The translations under genes and the position numbers were made by a program. Source: Zoogloeaceae bacterium (GTDB lineage: Bacteria > Pseudomonadota > Gammaproteobacteria > Burkholderiales > Rhodocyclaceae). Taken from it: a DNA stretch of 7,236 bases. Where the stretch lies: the NCBI GenBank assembly GCA_031282665.1, contig JAITDH010000012.1:1-7236 (forward strand), given 5' to 3'. This document shows positions 1 to 6,545 of the stretch, in pieces. A model generated the notes under the pieces. It ran no database searches, had not been told where the DNA came from, and was given only the letters and a program-made list of their open reading frames with translations. Within the stretch, counting starts at the first letter, position 1. Each line of letters opens with the position of its first letter.

Positions 1-850
1 AGTCGCCGGGCGTGGTTTCATCCGTGTCGAGCGTGTCGAGACAGGCGAGCAGGTCGTCGACGTAACGCGCGATGGGCGGGCGGTTTTGCTTGCCCTTGAT
101 CTGTTCGATCTGGAGTTTGCCGCCGGGAAGCACCATCAGGCTGATGGTGACGTGCGGCTGGCCGCTGGCGTCACGAAAGCTGAAAATCCGCATTCGTCCC
201 TGTTCGATGGCTTCGGCATAGGATGCGCCATAGCCGCCAGCCAGCGTCCGGCGGTCGGCAAATTGCCCCAGGCAATGGCGCATCCGGTAGCTCTCGAAAG
301 CCATTTCGGCGCGCAGTTCTGGGGCATCGGGGCGAAATTCGACGAACACGCCGTGGGGCGTTTTCAGGTGTCCCCGTAGCGCCGCAGGATTGCTTTGCCG
401 CCAACCGCGCGCGATGCGCTGGGCCATTTCGGCATGTTCCTTTTCCCAGAGGTCGAGCGCCTGTGGACAATTGACGCGATTGAGCTTGCCTTCCAGGGCG
501 GTGCCCTTGCGCGCGGCAAGGAATTCGACGAGGCGTTGTTCCAGCAGGTGTAATTGCGCGTCTTCGGGATCGACCCAGACCAGAGGCGGCGCCGTATCTT
601 CTTTCAGGCGGGCGGCGACCCATGCGGGCAAGGGCGCGGGCAGGAGCGCCTGACGCGCTTCTTCCTGCGTGTGAATGTGCCGCGCCGGTTCAAAATTGGC
701 GACCAGATGGCGGAGAAAATGGTTGAGCAACCAGTCGCGGATTTCGGGCGCATCACCCCGCGCCTGACTGCGCCGCGCGATGTCTGCCTTCAGAACTTCC
801 GCGTTCAGGGCATTGCGCGGCGCGTAGGCGGATTTTTTGTGGTCGTTCAT
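1..850 (-). CDS. PcfJ-like domain protein, C-terminus cut by window edge
   Basis: An ATG at 850-848 opens a reading frame that stays open to the left edge, giving 283 complete codons. The C-terminal part has the marks of the PcfJ-like family: YRMRHCLGQF with the HCLG core at residues 192-195, IFSFRDASGQPHVTISL around 222-238, and QIEQIKGKQNRPP around 247-259. The N-terminal half (about 1-165) is helical and charged and I recognise no domain in it. There is no signal peptide or membrane segment, so it is probably cytoplasmic. PcfJ is named from the conjugative plasmid pCF10; its biochemical function is, to my knowledge, unknown, and relatives often sit on plasmids and other mobile elements. 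Codon use is G+C-rich, with GCG, CTG and GAA common, as in the neighbours. No strong ribosome binding site precedes the start; GAAAG just upstream is the best candidate. The gene reads away from the glyQ operon. The frame and coding nature are clear. The family assignment rests on motif memory. Confidence 0.62.
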   Translation of the reverse strand, partial: MNDHKKSAYAPRNALNAEVLKADIARRSQARGDAPEIRDWLLNHFLRHLVANFEPARHIHTQEEARQALLPAPLPAWVAARLKEDTAPPLVWVDPEDAQLHLLEQRLVEFLAARKGTALEGKLNRVNCPQALDLWEKEHAEMAQRIARGWRQSNPAALRGHLKTPHGVFVEFRPDAPELRAEMAFESYRMRHCLGQFADRRTLAGGYGASYAEAIEQGRMRIFSFRDASGQPHVTISLMVLPGGKLQIEQIKGKQNRPPIARYVDDLLACLDTLDTDETTPGD

Positions 851-924
851 GCTTTCAGGTATGGGGAAGAGGGGAACTTTTTATTCCCTTTGCAAACGCA
901 ATGGTATTTTGTTTCCCGCAGGTA

Positions 925-938
925 CATGATTTTTCATG
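925..938. other. Small inverted repeat upstream of the PcfJ-like gene
   Basis: CATGA, a TTTT spacer and TCATG form a 5-bp stem with a 4-nt loop. The right arm is also part of the 10-bp palindrome TTTCATGAAA (932-941). It lies about 75-90 bases upstream of the minus-strand start at 850, in a locally A+T-rich patch (about 880-960) that would suit a promoter region. An operator role is possible but nothing more supports it, and a short A+T-rich hairpin like this can arise by chance. Confidence 0.2.
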
Positions 939-963
939 AAATCCATGCGAGAAAAAATGCGCT

Positions 964-1203
964 TCAATCGCCAATGAACCGCAGGATGGCATTTTTCTTT
1001 TCCGCGAGATCCGCCGCCTCGAGGCGCTGGCAAAGCCGGGCGACGGCTTTCTCTTTTTCCCATTTGCCGTGATGCGCGATTGTAACGCGCTTCCATCCAG
1101 ACGAAGCGCCGCTGCTTGCTGTCGGGTGCAGCAGTTCAAAGTGGAGGAAAAGTCTTGCCGCGATGACGAGGCGGGGAGTGTGGCGTTGGTTTTGTAGGTT
1201 GGA
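964..1203 (-). pseudogene. Start-less remnant of a small minus-strand gene
   Basis: Read on the minus strand, this frame runs 79 codons from a TAA inside the REP sequence (1206-1204) to a TGA at 966-964, and contains no ATG, GTG or TTG. The last 37 residues look like real protein: HHGKWEKEKAVARLCQRL, then an EAADLAEKK helix and NAILRFIGD at the end. They have amphipathic charge spacing and the G+C-rich third positions of the neighbours. Upstream of about residue 40 the protein-like character fades. An ATG in the next frame at 1096-1094 could have been the original start if one base has since been gained or lost near 1075-1095. The 5' side ends at the REPIN, which fits truncation by that element. 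The family is not recognised. The remnant lies upstream of the PcfJ-like gene on the same strand, 113 bases from its start. It could also be a chance open frame; the codon pattern is the main argument against that. Confidence 0.4.
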
Positions 1204-1342
1204 TTAGCGCAGCGCAATCCGACATTCGTACATCCACGATGCGCAGCATCGCAAATCAAAGCAATCAAAGAACAGCGGAGCTTCGCACCGGTGATGAACG
1301 ATTGTCGGATTACGCCTTCGGCTTATCCAACCTACGAAAACC
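1188..1342. repeat. REPIN-like element: two inverted GTAG-type REP sequences
   Basis: The left arm (1194-1224) starts GTAGGTTGGAT and ends AATCCGACA. The right arm (1303-1335) is the inverted copy, starting TGTCGGATT and ending ATCCAACCTAC. The flanks also match in inverted form: GGTTTT before the left arm (1188-1193) and GAAAACC after the right arm (1336-1342). Each arm is itself an imperfect hairpin: GGATT-a-GCG against CGC-AATCC on the left, and GCC-ttc-GGC inside GGATTA...TATCC on the right. The loop-side bases differ between arms, but the terminal GTAGG and the ATCC stem are conserved. This is the pattern of REP sequences mobilised by RAYT (TnpA-REP) transposases, and a very similar GTAGGTTGGAT...ATCC repeat is widespread in proteobacteria. 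No RAYT gene lies in the window, so it would have to act in trans. Confidence 0.8.
1237..1251. repeat. Hairpin inside the REPIN spacer
   Basis: CGATGC, GCA and GCATCG form a perfect 6-bp stem with a 3-nt loop, in the 78-base spacer between the two REP arms. A second weaker near-palindrome, GCGGAGCTTCGC, lies at 1275-1286. Together with the arms, this makes the whole element able to fold into a long cruciform or several stem-loops. The spacer encodes nothing visible. Confidence 0.55.
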
Positions 1343-1427
1343 GATGCTCATATGGATTTTGTGCTCGTGCTTCGCCTGACAAGACTGGCTACAAGTAGGA
1401 CAAGAGAGGCCGGGCGCGGTGAATTTC

Positions 1428-1436
1428 TGATATTCT
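1428..1436 (+). promoter_or_regulatory. Candidate extended -10 promoter for the glyQ operon
   Basis: TGATATTCT fits an extended -10 (TG-n-TATTCT, 4 of 6 to TATAAT). It would start transcription near 1443, leaving a leader of about 17 bases before the glyQ ATG. No good -35 sits 17 bases upstream (GGCCGG). A separate -35-like CTGACA (5 of 6) at 1376-1381 has only the poor GACAAG at the proper distance. The whole 1343-1459 stretch has no gene, no T-box and no leader peptide that I can see. Confidence 0.28.
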
Positions 1437-1459
1437 TTTTCCTTTTTCAGAAGACCGAC

Positions 1460-2395
1460 ATGTCGAGCGCCGAGAACCGTAGCGATTTCCAGGAGATCAT
1501 CCTGCGCCTGCAGCAATATTGGGCGCGGCAGGGATGCGCCTTGTTGCAGCCTTACGATATGGAGGTGGGCGCGGGGACGAGCCATACGGCGACTTTCCTG
1601 CGGGCGATCGGGCCGGAACCGTGGAAGGCGGCCTATGTGCAGCCTTCGCGCCGGCCGAAGGACGGCCGCTATGGGGAAAATCCCAATCGCATGCAACATT
1701 ATTACCAGTACCAGGTGGTGCTGAAGCCCGCGCCGGAAAATATCCTCGATCTTTATCTCGATTCGCTGCGGGCGCTCGGTTTCGACCTGCGGGAAAACGA
1801 TGTGCGCTTCGTCGAGGACGATTGGGAAAATCCCACCCTGGGGGCCTGGGGCCTGGGCTGGGAGGTGTGGATGAACGGCATGGAAGTGACCCAGTTCACC
1901 TATTTCCAGCAGGTGGGCGGCATCGATTGCCGGCCCTTGACGGGGGAGATCACCTACGGCCTCGAACGCCTGGCGATGTACCTGCAGGGCGTGGAGAACG
2001 TCTATGACCTGGCATGGACGGAAGGGCTGACCTACGGCGACGTGTATCACCAGAACGAGGTCGAGCAGTCGGCCTACAATTTCGAGCATTCCGACGTGGA
2101 ATTCCTCTTTGCGGCCTTCGCCGCGCACGAGAAGGAGGCCGGGGTGCTGATGTCCGTGCAACTGGCCCTGCCGGCCTACGAGCAGGTGTTGAAGGCGGCG
2201 CATACCTTCAATCTCCTGGACGCGCGCGGGGCGATTTCCGTGACCGAGCGCGCCGCCTATATCGGCCGCATCCGCAATCTCGCCCGGAGCGTCGCGCAGA
2301 GCTATCTGGATTCCCGCGCCCGCCTGGGTTTCCCGCTCGCTTCCCGCGAGCGGGCGGCGGAAGTTTTATTGCAAATGGAAAAGAAGGCCGCCTGA
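1460..2395 (+). CDS. glyQ: Glycine--tRNA ligase alpha subunit
   Basis: This is the catalytic alpha subunit of the bacterial alpha2beta2 glycyl-tRNA synthetase. It activates glycine with ATP and, with GlyS, charges tRNA-Gly in the cytoplasm. The 311-residue product has the family's signatures almost unchanged: the N-terminal [12 protein letters not shown] (10-21), [18 protein letters not shown] (25-42), [14 protein letters not shown] in the motif 2 area (64-77), [20 protein letters not shown] (117-136), and the class II motif 3 [12 protein letters not shown] (167-178). The frame is open further upstream to an ATG at 1352, but those 36 residues have no counterpart in the family. The ATG at 1460 gives the normal length and follows a weak AGAAG at 1449-1453 with a 6-nt gap. 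It is the first gene of the operon, and glyS begins 1 nt after its stop. Its identity is beyond reasonable doubt. Confidence 0.98.
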   Translation: MSSAENRSDFQEIILRLQQYWARQGCALLQPYDMEVGAGTSHTATFLRAIGPEPWKAAYVQPSRRPKDGRYGENPNRMQHYYQYQVVLKPAPENILDLYLDSLRALGFDLRENDVRFVEDDWENPTLGAWGLGWEVWMNGMEVTQFTYFQQVGGIDCRPLTGEITYGLERLAMYLQGVENVYDLAWTEGLTYGDVYHQNEVEQSAYNFEHSDVEFLFAAFAAHEKEAGVLMSVQLALPAYEQVLKAAHTFNLLDARGAISVTERAAYIGRIRNLARSVAQSYLDSRARLGFPLASRERAAEVLLQMEKKAA

Positions 2396-2396
2396 T

Positions 2397-4526
2397 ATGT
2401 CCGCTGTGATGTCCTCCGCGCAAAACCTGCTCGTCGAAATCTTCGTCGAGGAACTGCCGCCCAAGGCGCTCAAGAAGCTGGGCGAGGTGTTCGCCGCCGG
2501 CTTGCTCCAATCCCTGCGGCAATCCGGCCTGGCGACGCCGCAAACGGCGGCGACGGCCTATGCCACGCCGCGCCGACTGGCGGCGCATTTGACCGCGATC
2601 CTGCCGGTGGCGGCGGATGAGACGGTCAGGCAGAAGCTGATGCCGGTTTCCGTCGGCCTGGATGCCGCGGGCAAGGCGACGCCCGCGCTCCTCAAGAAGC
2701 TTGCCGCGCTGGGCGCGGACGCTTCCGTCCTTGCCTCCCTGTTGCGCGAGGGCGAGGGGAAGAACGAGGCCCTGTTCTATGCCAGGAGCGTGCGGGGCGC
2801 GACCCTGGCGGAAGGGCTGCAAAAGGCGCTGGAAGCCGCCCTGCTCGCCCTTCCCATTCCCAAGGTGATGAGCTACCAACTGGCCGACGGCTGGTCGAGC
2901 GTGCGTTTCGTGCGCCCGGCGCACGGCCTGGTCGCCCTGCATGGTTCCGAGGTCGTGCCGGTTTCCATCCTCGGCCTCTCCGCCGGGCGCGCGACTGGCG
3001 GGCATCGCTTCGAGGCGGCGGCGCATCCCGTCAGCATCGAACGGGCGGACGCCTATGCGGAGATTCTCTTCCGCGAGGGCGCGGTGATCGCCTCCTTCGC
3101 CGAGCGCCGGGCGGAAATCGTCCGCCAGTTGCGGGCCGCGGCGGCGAAGGCGGGGCCGGATCTGCATCCGATCGAGGATGAGGCGCTGCTCGACGAGGTG
3201 ACGGCCCTGGTCGAACGCCCGAATGTGCTCATCGGGCGCTTCGAGCCGGAATTCCTCGCCGTGCCGCAGGAATGCCTGATCCTCACCATGAAGGCGAACC
3301 AGAAATATTTTCCCCTCCTCGACGCCGGGGGAAGGCTTACCCACCAGTTCCTGATCGTCAGCAACATCACTCCCGCCGATCCCGCCGCCGTGATCGACGG
3401 CAACGAGCGGGTCGTGCGTCCGCGCCTGGCCGATGCCCGTTTCTTCTTCGAGCAGGATCGCCGGAAATCCCTGGAATCCCGCGTGCCGCGCCTGACGCAG
3501 GTGGTCTATCACAACCGCCTGGGCAGCCAGGGCGAACGCGCGCAGCGGGTGGCGGCGATCGCCCGCCTGCTGGCGGAAAGGCTGGGCGGCGATATGTCGC
3601 TGGTGCACGAGGCGGAACAGGCCGCCGTGCTCGCGAAGGCCGATCTGCTCACCGACATGGTGGGCGAATTCCCGGAATTGCAGGGCGTCATGGGGCGCTA
3701 TTACGCGCTGAACGACGGCCTGTCCGCGGCGGTGGCGGACGCCATCGAGGATCACTACAAGCCGCGCTTCGCCGGGGACGGCCTGCCGCGTGGCCAGGTG
3801 GGCACCATCGTGGCGCTGGCGGACAAGCTGGAAACCCTGGTCGGCATGTTCGGCATCGGCCAGACGCCGACCGGGGACAAGGATCCCTTTGCCCTGCGCC
3901 GGCACGCGCTGGGCGTCATCCGCATGTTGATGGAGGGCGACCTCAATCTGCCGCTCCTTGCCCTCTTGGCGGCCGTCAACGAGCGCTTTGCCGCGCAGGA
4001 GGGATTCCTGCCCGCCGTCGACGCGCTGGCCGCCTTCATCTACGAGCGGCTTGCCGGGCTGTTGCGCGAACAGGGCTATACCGCGCAGGAGGTCGACGCG
4101 GTCGTCAGCCAGCGGCCGCAGCGCCTGGGCGACATTCCCAAGCGCCTCGCCGCCGTGCGCGCCTTCATGAAGCTGCCCGAAGCCGAGGCGCTCGTCGCGG
4201 CCAACAAGCGGGTGAGCAACATCCTCAAGAAGGTGGAAGGGGCCGTGGAAGCCAGGGTCAATGCCGCGCTCCTCGCGGAACCCGCGGAAATCGCCCTGCA
4301 CGCGGCGCTGGCCGACATCGTGCCGCAGGCCGACGCGGCCTTCGTCACCGGCGAGCATGCCGAATCCCTGCACATCCTCGCCGCCCTGCGCGGGCCGGTG
4401 GATGCCTTCTTCGATGCCGTCCTGGTCAATGCGGAAGACCCGCTCCTGCGCGCCAACCGCCAGGGGCTGCTCGCCCGCCTGCATGCCGCGATGAACCAGG
4501 TGGCGGATCTGGCGAAACTGGCCTGA
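2397..4526 (+). CDS. glyS: Glycine--tRNA ligase beta subunit
   Basis: The beta subunit supplies most of the tRNA-Gly recognition of the heterotetrameric synthetase. The product is 709 residues, slightly longer than the roughly 690 of E. coli GlyS. It shows the conserved opening LLVEIFVEELPPKAL (11-25), MKANQKYFPL (298-307), the DMVGEFPELQGVMGRYYA segment (420-437), GDKDPFALRR (493-502), and an alpha-helical C-terminal anticodon-binding (DALR-type) region ending in ANRQGLLARLHAAMNQVADL. The ATG at 2397 is preferred over the ATG at 2409 because AAGAAGG (2381-2387), inside the end of glyQ, lies 9 nt upstream of it. The single intervening base between the glyQ stop and this start implies translational coupling, which fits the need for equal subunit amounts. 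A very long open frame on the opposite strand is only a codon-bias shadow. The identity is certain. Confidence 0.98.
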   Translation: MSAVMSSAQNLLVEIFVEELPPKALKKLGEVFAAGLLQSLRQSGLATPQTAATAYATPRRLAAHLTAILPVAADETVRQKLMPVSVGLDAAGKATPALLKKLAALGADASVLASLLREGEGKNEALFYARSVRGATLAEGLQKALEAALLALPIPKVMSYQLADGWSSVRFVRPAHGLVALHGSEVVPVSILGLSAGRATGGHRFEAAAHPVSIERADAYAEILFREGAVIASFAERRAEIVRQLRAAAAKAGPDLHPIEDEALLDEVTALVERPNVLIGRFEPEFLAVPQECLILTMKANQKYFPLLDAGGRLTHQFLIVSNITPADPAAVIDGNERVVRPRLADARFFFEQDRRKSLESRVPRLTQVVYHNRLGSQGERAQRVAAIARLLAERLGGDMSLVHEAEQAAVLAKADLLTDMVGEFPELQGVMGRYYALNDGLSAAVADAIEDHYKPRFAGDGLPRGQVGTIVALADKLETLVGMFGIGQTPTGDKDPFALRRHALGVIRMLMEGDLNLPLLALLAAVNERFAAQEGFLPAVDALAAFIYERLAGLLREQGYTAQEVDAVVSQRPQRLGDIPKRLAAVRAFMKLPEAEALVAANKRVSNILKKVEGAVEARVNAALLAEPAEIALHAALADIVPQADAAFVTGEHAESLHILAALRGPVDAFFDAVLVNAEDPLLRANRQGLLARLHAAMNQVADLAKLA

Positions 4527-4535
4527 CAGGATGAC

Positions 4536-4541
4536 AGGAAG
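4536..4541 (+). promoter_or_regulatory. Ribosome binding site of gmhB
   Basis: AGGAAG with a 6-nt gap to the ATG at 4548, in the 21-base space after the glyS stop. It fixes the gmhB start, and no terminator fits in this gap, so transcription should read through from glyS. Confidence 0.7.
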
Positions 4542-4547
4542 CCAGCC

Positions 4548-5093
4548 ATGAAACTCGTCATCCTCGACCGCGACGGCGTCATCAACTACGATTCCGCCCT
4601 GTACATCAAGAATCCGGCGGAGTGGAAACCCATCCCCGGTTCCCTGGAAGCGATCGCCCGCCTCAACCACGCCGGCTACAAGGTGGTCATCGCCACCAAC
4701 CAGTCGGGCATCGGGCGCGGCCTGTTCGACATGGATACCCTGAACGCCATCCACGAAAAGATGTACAAGGCGCTGTTCGCCGTCGGCGGGCGGATCGACG
4801 CCATCTTCTACTGCCCGCACCCGGCCGATGCCGGATGCGATTGCCGCAAGCCCAAGCCCGGCATGTTGAAACGCATCGCCGCCTGCTTCAACACCGATCT
4901 CTCCCATGTGCCCTCCATCGGCGATTCCCTGCGGGATTTGCAGGCGGGCGCGGCGGTCGGTTGCCAGCCCATGCTGGTCCTGACCGGCAAGGGGGAACGG
5001 ACGCGGGAAAAGGGCGAACTGCCGCCCGGCACCCTGGAATTCCCCGACCTCGCGCACGCCGTCGAGCACATCCTGAGCAAGGAAAACGCGTGA
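4548..5093 (+). CDS. gmhB: D-glycero-beta-D-manno-heptose-1,7-bisphosphate 7-phosphatase
   Basis: This cytoplasmic HAD-superfamily phosphatase removes the C7 phosphate of heptose-1,7-bisphosphate on the way to ADP-heptose, the precursor of the LPS inner core. The 181-residue protein (E. coli GmhB is about 190) has all the HAD motifs: DRDGV with nucleophile D7 and acid/base D9, the motif II threonine in ATNQSG (T50), RKPKPGM with the motif III lysine (100-106), and GDSLRD (125-130) as motif IV. The GmhB zinc loop is present as C89, H91, C97 and C99 in CPHPADAGCDC, which separates it from the histidinol-phosphatase branch that keeps the same fold. The start is set by the AGGAAG site just upstream. 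The last four bases overlap the next gene as GTGA. The heptose anomer specificity (beta versus alpha) cannot be read from these motifs alone. Confidence 0.94.
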   Translation: MKLVILDRDGVINYDSALYIKNPAEWKPIPGSLEAIARLNHAGYKVVIATNQSGIGRGLFDMDTLNAIHEKMYKALFAVGGRIDAIFYCPHPADAGCDCRKPKPGMLKRIAACFNTDLSHVPSIGDSLRDLQAGAAVGCQPMLVLTGKGERTREKGELPPGTLEFPDLAHAVEHILSKENA

Positions 5094-5845
5094 TCTTCCT
5101 GCGTTCCGCCCTCTTCTGGCTGGCCACCAGCCTGCTCACCATTCCCATCGGCCTCCTCCTTTGCCTGCTGATCCCCTTTCCCTACAAGGGGCGCTGCGTC
5201 GTCGTCCGCTTCTGGTGGCGGTGCTTCCTGGCGATGTCCCGCTGGATAGTGGGCCTGCGCATGGAACTCAAGGGGCGCGAGAACATTCCCGCCTCGCCAG
5301 TGCTGGTGCTGTCCAAGCACGAATCCGCCTGGGAAACCGTCGGCCTGCAAAGCGTCTTCATCCCGGCCGTCTTCGTCCTGAAGAAGGAATTGCTGAAAAT
5401 TCCCTTTTTCGGTTGGGGACTGTACGCCCTGCGTTCGATCGCCATCGACCGCGACGCCGGGCGGCAGGCCCTGAAACAGATGCTGGAACAGGGCCGGGAA
5501 CGCCTGCAATCCGGCATCTGGGTCATCGTCTTTCCCGAAGGCAGCCGCGTCCCGCCGGGAGAAACGGCGCGTTACAAGCGCGGCGCGGCCTACCTCGCCC
5601 TGAAGACCGGCACGCCGGTGCTCCCCGTCGCCCACAATGCCGCCGATTTCTGGCCGAAAAAAGACTGGCGCATCCGCCCCGGCGTCATCACCGTGAGTGT
5701 CGGCCCGCCGATCCCGAGCGAGGGCATGGACGACGCCCGGATCAATGCCGCGGTGGAAGACTGGATCGAAGGCGAAATGCGGGTCATCGCCCCGCATCGC
5801 TATGGTGATGAGGCGATGAAAGGCGATGCAAAAAGCGCCGCGTGA
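5090..5845 (+). CDS. plsC: PlsC-type lysophospholipid (1-acylglycerol-3-phosphate) acyltransferase
   Basis: A membrane-bound acyltransferase expected to transfer a fatty acyl group to a lysophospholipid, most likely making phosphatidic acid. The 251-residue product begins with a hydrophobic segment (about residues 4-30: SALFWLATSLLTIPI and following leucines), which anchors it in the inner membrane. Family motifs follow: motif I KHESAWET (H77, with E82 in place of the usual aspartate of HX4D), motif II GWGLYALRSIAIDR (108-121), motif III FPEGSR (148-153), and motif IV VLPVAHN (177-183). The frame extends far upstream inside gmhB. The GTG at 5090 is chosen because it overlaps the gmhB stop as GTGA and follows AGGAA at 5080-5084 with a 5-nt gap, giving the family's normal length. 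Its substrate could be a lysophospholipid other than lysophosphatidic acid, so the gene symbol is provisional. Confidence 0.88.
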   Translation: MIFLRSALFWLATSLLTIPIGLLLCLLIPFPYKGRCVVVRFWWRCFLAMSRWIVGLRMELKGRENIPASPVLVLSKHESAWETVGLQSVFIPAVFVLKKELLKIPFFGWGLYALRSIAIDRDAGRQALKQMLEQGRERLQSGIWVIVFPEGSRVPPGETARYKRGAAYLALKTGTPVLPVAHNAADFWPKKDWRIRPGVITVSVGPPIPSEGMDDARINAAVEDWIEGEMRVIAPHRYGDEAMKGDAKSAA

Positions 5846-6545
5846 AAAGATCGTCGATCTGCACGGCCAGCCCGTCGCCTGCCAGCTCGTCCTGCGCCGT
5901 CGCCGCAGCATCGGCCTGACCGTCGACCGGCGTGGCCTGACCATCGCCGCGCCCTTGCGAGCGAGCGACGCGGACATCGAAAGCGCCCTGCGGCGGCATG
6001 CGGCATGGGTATTGGAAAAACTGGCGCAATGGAAGACGCGGCAGGCCGCGTGGGAGGAAAGGCAGGCGAGGATCGCCAACGGCGGCGAAATCCCCTGGCT
6101 GGGCCGCGCCTGCCGCCTGCGGCGCGTGGAAGGCCGGACGAGTCGCTACGATCACGCGGCCGCTTGCCTGGAAATCGCCGCGCCGGACGAAGCCTCCTTC
6201 CTTCCCGCGCTCATTCGTTTTTTCAGGAAGGAAGCGCGCCCCTTCTTCATCGGGCGCGTCGAACATCATGCCGGAAAGCTGGGCGTGCCGCCGCCGCCCC
6301 TTTTCCTTTCCTCCGCGAAAAGCCGCTGGGGAAGCTGCAACGCGAAGGGCGAGATACGGCTTTCCTGGCGTCTGCTGCACCTGCCCCCGCCGCTGATCGA
6401 CTATGTCGTGGCGCACGAACTCGCCCATCTGCGAGAAATGAACCACGGCCCGCGCTTCTGGGCGGTCGTCGCCCGCCTGTATCCCGAATGGCAACAGGCC
6501 AGGACGGAAATCAGACGCCTCCAGCCGACGCTGCCGATGCTTTGA
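5826..6545 (+). CDS. YgjP-like (SprT-fold, M48-like) zinc metallopeptidase family protein
   Basis: A predicted soluble zinc metallohydrolase of the YgjP/DUF45 family (WLM/SprT-like fold); the cellular substrate is not established as far as I know. The 239-residue protein ends in the diagnostic block: KSRWGSCNAKGEIRLSWRL (165-183), then VVAHELAHLREMNHGPRFW (194-212). Here H197 and H201 are zinc ligands, E198 is the catalytic base, and H207 is the probable third ligand. The N-terminal half has the usual VLRRRRSIGLTV (22-33) start and a charged helical linker (50-85). The ATG at 5826 overlaps the end of plsC by 20 nt and is preceded by AAAGG four bases upstream, so translation is likely coupled. 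It is the last clear gene of the operon. Nothing in the active site is missing. The family is certain; a proteolytic role is inferred. Confidence 0.92.
   Translation: MQKAPREKIVDLHGQPVACQLVLRRRRSIGLTVDRRGLTIAAPLRASDADIESALRRHAAWVLEKLAQWKTRQAAWEERQARIANGGEIPWLGRACRLRRVEGRTSRYDHAAACLEIAAPDEASFLPALIRFFRKEARPFFIGRVEHHAGKLGVPPPPLFLSSAKSRWGSCNAKGEIRLSWRLLHLPPPLIDYVVAHELAHLREMNHGPRFWAVVARLYPEWQQARTEIRRLQPTLPML

Noticed and set aside
171..623. Minus-strand open frame of 150 codons and the plus-strand frames in 86-653
   Set aside because: They are out-of-frame shadows of the PcfJ-like gene, rich in R, P and A without motifs.
855..1268. Minus-strand open frame of 137 codons
   Set aside because: It is built partly from translated REP sequence, and its codon pattern is poor. 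Within 964-1080 another frame is clearly more protein-like.
1352..1459. Possible N-terminal extension of GlyQ from an ATG at 1352
   Set aside because: The 36 extra residues match nothing in the GlyQ family, and the ATG at 1460 gives the standard N-terminus and length.
1343..1459. T-box or other glycine-responsive leader before glyQ
   Set aside because: The space is too short, and no specifier stem, T-box sequence or terminator/antiterminator pair is present.
2208..5069. A 953-codon open frame on the minus strand opposite glyS and gmhB
   Set aside because: It lies entirely antisense to well-recognised glyQ, glyS and gmhB coding sequence. Its product is rich in R, G, H and Q without domains. 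Long antisense frames are expected from the G+C-rich codon use.
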